Assembly: GCA_030641465.1 (NCBI GenBank)
Contig: DAOWHK010000045.1
Span: 1-10,999, forward strand
Source of the DNA: Parachlamydiales bacterium
GTDB lineage: Bacteria; Chlamydiota; Chlamydiia; Chlamydiales; Simkaniaceae
DNA length: 10,999 nt
Reading direction: 5' to 3'
The notes under the pieces are model-generated. The model made no database searches. It saw only the letters and a program-made list of their open reading frames with translations, and was not told the origin of the DNA. The first letter of the stretch is position 1, and each line of letters opens with the position of its first letter. Positions 7,044 through 10,999 of the stretch are shown in pieces. Both the position numbers and the translations under genes were made by a program.

Positions 7044-8207
7044 GCTCGGACGTACCGCTCTCTTCTTGAGACGTTTTCGTTGCAGTGCGGGTGCTGCGCA
7101 AGTAGAAGCGTTGTAAAAAGTCCAAACATTTCTTCTAATGCGATATGACCATTTAGCCAAAATTGCCCCGGAATTCCACTTCCATCTCCAGGATTAAAAA
7201 GAGCAATTTTTAATCCTTTTTTTGCTCCAAAATGCGCAACGTCAAGGCAGCTTTTATTGGTTGTGATAACTCCTGAGATGGAACTCACAGATGAGGTGAG
7301 GTTTGTGTTGGGGTCGGCAAAAATAATTTTATCAAAATGGTGTCCTTCAGCTTCAATTGCTCTATTTAGAGCTCTTACAAAGCATGCTTTTGCATCTCCT
7401 AGAAGTGCGGGGGTCATAAAAGCGCCAAGTCCAAATCCTGGAAGCACAATAACGCGGTCTAGATTTGCTCTTGCTTCGCGAAGAAAATGCAAAAAAATGC
7501 GCTCCATTTCTCTTATATATTCTTCTTGGTTAAGTCTTGCATCTTGAATGAATGCAACTCGATCGGTCTGGCTATAGGCTAAATTTGGCGCATTGGATGT
7601 GTATGCGCGATAAAAAGGCAGCGTGCCATCTCTTAATAGGGCGCCCTCTTGAGTCTCTTATTGAAGCGCATAAACTTGAGACCATCCGTCCACGAGCTAG
7701 GGATTGTTCATTTGGAGATTGAGATCCGTGAGTTAAAATTTGCTCAAGCTCGGCAGCGTTTAAAATTGTCTGGTCATAGCTAATTCTGAGGGAGTCTGCA
7801 AGATTTCTGATTTCAGGGCCGCTAAGGGGGAATGCATCGCAGTGATATTCTGTGTTTGGGTCGATAGAATTCATTTGTATCCCGTGCCACCCTGGAAGAG
7901 TTCCATTTGCAAGGGAATTTGTAAATTCCTCTCCACCAAGATCTAAAAGGAGTCTTTGCATGCCGAGGCGCGCAGCCTGTGCAATGGCACTTAGATACCC
8001 CCCATTAAATGCATTATAATGGACAGCTCTCGGGATTTCCTCTAGCCAGTTTTCTTGCTCACCAAATAAAAAATAGTAGGGAGATAAAATGATGGAAGCG
8101 ATTTTTTTAATCGCCTCAATAACGCTCTCTAGCAAGTGGCATCCAAACGAGGTGAAGGAAAAAGGTTCAGGTGTTAGTGGGTGTAAATGAGTGGGTTGAG
8201 CAATCAT
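7040..8207 (-). pseudogene. Frameshifted gene: PYYFLFGEQE-module protein with a macrodomain/MavL-like (ADP-ribose-related) C-terminal half
   Basis: Two overlapping minus-strand frames form one gene. The first opens at ATG 8207 and stops at 7572; the second is open from about 7657 to the stop at 7040. A single +1 shift (one base gained or two lost) near 7640-7660 joins them to about 388 residues. The 5' part has a hydrophobic stretch, then PYYFLFGEQE (43-52) with PRA and NAF after it. The rest contains RDGTLPFYRAYTSNAPNLAY, RVIVLPGFGLGAFM, FDKIIFADPN, LKIALFNPGDGSGIPGQFW and a final ALEEMFGLFTTLLL helix. Glycine-rich loops after hydrophobic strands, ADPN, and alternating strands and helices suggest the macrodomain/PARG-like fold of Legionella MavL (DUF4804), from memory. 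If so, it would have bound or cleaved ADP-ribose. Reading on by recoding is less likely; I see no slippery heptamer. Confidence 0.6.
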
Positions 8208-8213
8208 TTTGGC

Positions 8214-8242
8214 ATTATAAGATGTGGTCTTATTACATGCAA
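8214..8242 (-). promoter_or_regulatory. Promoter of the minus-strand frameshifted gene, probably leaderless
   Basis: On the minus strand TTGCAT, 17 bp, then TATAAT (8219-8214) precede the ATG at 8207 by only 6 bases (GCCAAA). Transcription would start at or next to the ATG, leaving no room for a Shine-Dalgarno sequence. The same TATAATGCC-3 bases-ATG layout is found at 10347-10361. Confidence 0.55.
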
Positions 8243-8263
8243 CTTTATTTTATTGTCTATTTT

Positions 8264-8272
8264 TGTTATTAT
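8264..8272 (+). promoter_or_regulatory. Extended -10 promoter of gene C
   Basis: TGTTATTAT differs by one base from the TGTTATAAT of genes A and B. It lies 22 bp before the ATG at 8295 and supports that start over the upstream one at 8187. A weak AAGAG (8284-8288) may bind ribosomes. Confidence 0.45.
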
Positions 8273-8294
8273 ATTAAATAAAAAAGAGCGCGTA

Positions 8295-9104
8295 ATGTTT
8301 ACTATTAGTAAAGAAATTAGTTTATCTGTAATTAAAAATGAATTTATACAAGAAATAACTGACACAGAAAATGAAATTGCAGAAGTCACATCTAGACATT
8401 TTAAAATGTGCACTCCAGTAAATGTTCAAGGTAGGATGTATTTTTTGCTTCATCGGTATACTTTATATGAACAATCAAGCTTTGTAGCTTCCTCCCTATC
8501 AGTTCCTAAATTTCTTGTTGAACCATGGGAAAAACATCTATTTGCTGAAAATATACGAGAAGTGGATTTTTTAAGTGAAGCTTATAAAGATACCAGTTTT
8601 TTAGAAAAAAGCCTCGTTTCCATGCAAAAAATGATGCTAAAACAGATTCAGTCCCAGGGGAAGTTTTTAACAATTGATCAAATTAACCACTATATTGGAG
8701 AATCGAAAAAGGGCGTAAACACGCAGTTTTTTGAAGAATGGGATCGAGCGAGATTTGATGAAGGCGGGAGTAGAGGTAAGAATATACTGGATACGAGAAT
8801 GGTTAACTTATTTTTGGAGCTAGGGCGCTCACTACCGCAGCCAGTTGTTATTCAATGTTCAAAAGATGCGTTGCAGAAAATCCAAAATTCTTATTATTTT
8901 TTGAGGTGTAAGCATGCAATTTGCACTTTCCCAGAGATTCAAGAAGAGAGTAAAGTCCTTGATTTAAAGCAGTTTTTTGCTCTTTGTTGTTTAGGTGATG
9001 AGGATGATTTTGACTTGATTCTTGAAGAAATGGATGAGCTGCAAGAGAATTTTAGGGATTTTGCACGGCTTTGTGACGAAGTAGAGTTTCAAGAAATCTC
9101 ATGA
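8295..9104 (+). CDS. Gene C: hypothetical helical protein, paralogue of genes A and B
   Basis: A 269-residue protein from the ATG at 8295. The frame is open back to 8187, but that longer form would start inside the divergent gene and include the promoter, so I reject it. Not recognised as any named family. The C-terminal half repeats the order seen in gene A: a hydrophobic helix RMVNLFLELGRSLPQ (168-182), KIQNSYYFL (195-203), LDLKQFFALCCLGDEDDF (222-239), and a last acidic helix EEMDELQENFRDF (244-256). Compare gene A LNQFLALSCCSLEDGHEQAL and its helix INQIEREL. The N-terminal 160 residues, with a GRMYFLLHRYTLYE stretch, show only faint resemblance to A. It lacks the His/Cys domain of gene B. 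It converges on the repeat protein gene, with an 81-bp gap. A substrate, partner or regulator of the same system is speculation. Confidence 0.72.
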   Translation: MFTISKEISLSVIKNEFIQEITDTENEIAEVTSRHFKMCTPVNVQGRMYFLLHRYTLYEQSSFVASSLSVPKFLVEPWEKHLFAENIREVDFLSEAYKDTSFLEKSLVSMQKMMLKQIQSQGKFLTIDQINHYIGESKKGVNTQFFEEWDRARFDEGGSRGKNILDTRMVNLFLELGRSLPQPVVIQCSKDALQKIQNSYYFLRCKHAICTFPEIQEESKVLDLKQFFALCCLGDEDDFDLILEEMDELQENFRDFARLCDEVEFQEIS

Positions 9105-9185
9105 TTTAATCCACCATAGCAAAGTCAAAGTGGTGCAAAAGTTGGAAGGATCACTCTCACGGGCTTGAGGACGCTGCACCGATTT
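9105..9185. other. Convergent intergenic region with inverted repeat
   Basis: The gap between the ends of gene C and the repeat protein gene holds GGTGCA (9132-9137) and its inverse TGCACC (9175-9180), 37 bp apart. This may be a weak bidirectional stop signal. No T-runs follow, so a classical terminator is not supported. Confidence 0.3.
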
Positions 9186-10238
9186 CTAAGTGGCAAAGGT
9201 TATCTGGTTCCACGTTGCAATAACAGTCTGCCAAAGGTCTGCTGCTAGCTCAGACGCGCTATTTGCTAAGTAATTCCCAGCGTAGATTATTTCTCTTGTA
9301 ACAGGAGTGATGATGTGATTGAAAATTATTTGACTAACATAGTTTACTGCCTTGGCAATGCTGTTTAGACCAGATAGAATTGGATGCGCGACATAATTCC
9401 ATAATAAATTTCCAGCTGCACTGAGGATATAGACGATCCCGTTAAATACTGGGGCAATAATATTCTGAAAGATAAACGATGCGACTTTGGCTGTTGCAAA
9501 GGCGAGTTCTTGAATGCATTGAACGATTGTTTTAGCGATAAAATGTGTCACAGGAAACACAATGTTATCCCAAATAGGAGCGATGATGCGCTCAAAGATC
9601 CACAGCGCTGTTTGAGCAACTTTTGTAAATAGCTCTAAAATTACACATCCAATACTTTCTGCTACATAAACAATAGCGCTTCCGATTCTTCTAATCGCGG
9701 GAATGAGAAGGTTTTGAAAGATCCAATCTGCGATAAGTGCAATTTTATTGCTTAAATACTCAAGGGTCGGGCCGATTTTGGTGAAAACGAAGTGCACGGT
9801 AGTGCTAATCCCTTCAAGGACTGGAAAAATAATTTTTTGCCATAGAGGTTTAATGACATATTTAAAGACCGTTTTCGCAAGAGCTGTGATTTGATCGACT
9901 AGGAGTGTTGCAGTAAATCTTACTGCTTGAACACAAATTTGCCAAAAAGGCTGGATGACATTTTGAAAGATAAACTGGGTGACTAGGGTAATTTTATCAA
10001 AAAGATAGTTAGTAATTTGTGGAAGGGCCTGTATTACATATCTTGGGCCTGCATAAAATAATCCATAAAAAGGAACGGCGCTCGCAACTAAAAGATTTTT
10101 TCCAAGTCTTTTTAGAACATCTATGATTTGAGTAAATGCATTATTTTCGCCCGCTCGAGGAGCGTTATCTAGCCGGGTTTCCTGTTCTCCGAATAAAAAA
10201 TAGTAGGGAGCGATAAAAAATGAATCAGTAGGTGTCAT
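9186..10238 (-). CDS. Repeat protein of amphipathic/hydrophobic helices with N-terminal PYYFLFGEQE module
   Basis: A 350-residue protein from ATG 10238 (an upstream TTG at 10289 would add 17 residues and sits in likely promoter sequence). Residues 11-35 carry PYYFLFGEQE, PRA and NAF with the same spacing as in the frameshifted gene. The remainder is a string of helices in which a motif recurs: hydrophobic-hydrophobic-F/W-x-x-I/V/L-hydrophobic-x-P. Copies counted from Met10238 begin near residues 89 (FIFQNVIQP), 123 (TVFKYVIKP), 172 (WIFQNLLIP), 213 (WIFERIIAP), 255 (FIFQNIIAP), 278 (LLWNYVAHP) and 304 (IIFNHIITP), with a poorer one near 150. Polar residues are few and charges alternate, so the chain could lie along or insert into a membrane. 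There is no cleavable signal peptide. I know no named family for it. An inclusion-membrane or host-membrane protein is conceivable. Confidence 0.75.
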   Translation of the reverse strand: MTPTDSFFIAPYYFLFGEQETRLDNAPRAGENNAFTQIIDVLKRLGKNLLVASAVPFYGLFYAGPRYVIQALPQITNYLFDKITLVTQFIFQNVIQPFWQICVQAVRFTATLLVDQITALAKTVFKYVIKPLWQKIIFPVLEGISTTVHFVFTKIGPTLEYLSNKIALIADWIFQNLLIPAIRRIGSAIVYVAESIGCVILELFTKVAQTALWIFERIIAPIWDNIVFPVTHFIAKTIVQCIQELAFATAKVASFIFQNIIAPVFNGIVYILSAAGNLLWNYVAHPILSGLNSIAKAVNYVSQIIFNHIITPVTREIIYAGNYLANSASELAADLWQTVIATWNQITFAT

Positions 10239-10346
10239 AAATTTATTTTTTTTTATTGATAGGCTAGCACGCAGATGCTTAATTTGCAAGTCTTCAAAGA
10301 GCTTCCTGAACTTTAGAAATCTCGTGATTTCTTATTTAGAATTTTC

Positions 10347-10352
10347 TATAAT
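10347..10352 (+). promoter_or_regulatory. -10 box of the nucleotidyltransferase-fold gene, probably leaderless
   Basis: TATAAT is followed by GCCTGT and then the ATG at 10359. The distance places the transcription start at the ATG itself. A poor -35 (GTGATT, 10324-10329) is 17 bp upstream. No Shine-Dalgarno sequence is present. Confidence 0.55.
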
Positions 10353-10358
10353 GCCTGT

Positions 10359-10946
10359 ATGAATACTCCCATTCAAATCGCAGATACATTAAAAAAAGAA
10401 GCTGACATTCTTCTCTATGAAAAAGGTCTGTATGATCTTTTATCAAAGTATGGGAAAGTCTCCTTTGTAGGAAGCTATGCCCTTGATTTACTCGCCTGGA
10501 GAGATATTGATCTTGAGCTGCAGATGCAAGTGCCCCACTCTATTTCAGATTTTATGGATTTAGCAAAAGATCTTGCAGAATTTCCGGGCGTAAAACGAAT
10601 CACTTTTTTGAAAGATTTACACTTAAAATATAAGGATTTCCCAAAAGGTCTTTGTATGGGCGTTTATATCGATCAATGGAAAATAGATATTTGGGATATG
10701 GATGCGCAAGAGATTACTTATCATCAAGGGATTTCTAATGCATATAAGCAAAAACTCACACCTGACCTAAGAGAGTTGATTGTTTCTTGCAAGCAGCAAA
10801 TTCTCACAAAGGAGGGGAGAACACCAAAATCTAGTGGAGTGTATCTTCTTGAGGCTGCACTAACACATGGTCTAAGAGATCCAAAAGAGATTTTTGCATA
10901 TTTAAAAAAGCATGGGGTGGCGTTTGCTCCCCATTTAATCTCATGA
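10359..10946 (+). CDS. Nucleotidyltransferase-fold protein (polymerase-beta superfamily)
   Basis: A 195-residue cytosolic protein. FVGSYALDLLAWRDIDLEL carries the superfamily signature G38-S39, nine residues, D49-x-D51, the two metal-binding aspartates. A third acidic position is likely D110 in WKIDIWD. The short length and a helical C-terminal half fit stand-alone minimal nucleotidyltransferases, which transfer a nucleotide to a protein, RNA or small molecule; the acceptor cannot be told. No antitoxin-like HEPN partner is visible next to it, so a MNT/HEPN toxin-antitoxin pair is not supported. The stop overlaps the start of the next gene (ATGA at 10943-10946), so the two are probably translated together. 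The start ATG is placed by the TATAAT just upstream. Confidence 0.75.
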   Translation: MNTPIQIADTLKKEADILLYEKGLYDLLSKYGKVSFVGSYALDLLAWRDIDLELQMQVPHSISDFMDLAKDLAEFPGVKRITFLKDLHLKYKDFPKGLCMGVYIDQWKIDIWDMDAQEITYHQGISNAYKQKLTPDLRELIVSCKQQILTKEGRTPKSSGVYLLEAALTHGLRDPKEIFAYLKKHGVAFAPHLIS

Positions 10947-10999
10947 AAATTGCTATTATCGGTGCAGGATTTAGCGGCTTAGGAGCGTGTTACCATCTA
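10943..10999 (+). CDS. FAD-dependent oxidoreductase, N-terminal end (runs off the window)
   Basis: Only 19 codons are present: MKIAIIGAGFSGLGACYHL. The strand-loop-helix with GxGxxG (GAGFSG) at the extreme N terminus is the FAD-binding Rossmann motif of the DAO/glutathione-reductase-like flavoproteins. The start overlaps the preceding stop in ATGA. The substrate cannot be inferred from so little; an amino-acid oxidase/dehydrogenase or a monooxygenase are both possible. Confidence 0.7.
   Translation, partial: MKIAIIGAGFSGLGACYHL

Noticed and set aside
7257..7547. Plus-strand open frame of 96 codons.
   Set aside because: It is a shadow of the minus-strand macrodomain-like gene, whose protein sequence is plainly patterned; it has no ribosome binding site.
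7639..7660. Programmed +1 frameshift joining the two halves of the minus-strand gene.
   Set aside because: No slippery codon, in-frame stop at the shift point or stimulating structure is evident. A plain indel is simpler, particularly beside another decayed gene.
8187..8294. Longer N terminus for gene C with a hydrophobic stretch that looks like a membrane anchor (CGLITCNFILLSIFVIIL).
   Set aside because: It would overlap the start of the divergent gene and cover the extended -10 promoter. The hydrophobic look comes from AT-rich promoter DNA.
10239..10289. TTG start adding 17 residues to the repeat protein.
   Set aside because: The TTG lies in a TTGCAA-17 bp-TAGCCT promoter-like stretch, and the added residues are basic and low-complexity. 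The choice is not certain.
10359..10999. MNT/HEPN toxin-antitoxin pair.
   Set aside because: The partner gene begins as an FAD-binding oxidoreductase, not a HEPN protein.

Overview
The window looks like a chromosomal segment of a Parachlamydia-related (environmental) chlamydia. The best evidence is the malate dehydrogenase: its nucleotide-binding loop reads [10 protein letters not shown], the chlamydial form, where most bacteria have VTGAAGQ, and its C-terminal part carries a chlamydial-like FSFPCRW stretch. Citrate synthase genes lie directly downstream. Chlamydiaceae lack citrate synthase and environmental chlamydiae keep it. The assignment rests on recall and motif reading, not on a database search.

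Layout. Positions 1-260 (minus) hold the 5' end of a formyltetrahydrofolate deformylase gene (purU), divergent from a tight plus-strand TCA cluster, 339-3629: mdh, then two tandem citrate synthase paralogues. Malate dehydrogenase supplies oxaloacetate to citrate synthase, so the cluster is a metabolic unit. The second synthase has changed residues beside its catalytic histidine and may have specialised. A 174-bp MITE-like element with 31-bp inverted ends (3649-3822) marks the border with the next region.

Positions 3823-10289 form an accessory region of proteins I cannot name with certainty. Genes A (3930), B (5090) and C (8295) look like diverged paralogues that share a C-terminal helical module and an extended -10 promoter (TGTTATAAT or TGTTATTAT). 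B also has a C-terminal domain whose order His, Asn, Gln, Cys recalls CE-clan cysteine proteases or acetyltransferases (YopJ/Ulp1/ChlaDub type). A shrunken remnant of a B-like gene follows B. It ends tail to tail, in a shared TTAA, with a frameshifted minus-strand gene whose second half resembles macrodomain/MavL-like ADP-ribose enzymes. That broken gene and a separate minus-strand repeat protein (9186-10238) begin with the same 25-residue module (PYYFLFGEQE...L...PRA...NAF), which I read as a possible targeting or secretion module. The region looks like a small island of candidate host-interaction (effector) genes undergoing duplication and decay.

Positions 10359-10999 return to ordinary-looking genes: a small polymerase-beta-type nucleotidyltransferase-fold protein, possibly translated from a leaderless mRNA, overlapping by ATGA the start of an FAD-dependent oxidoreductase that runs off the window. 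I saw no rRNA, tRNA, CRISPR array or transposase.
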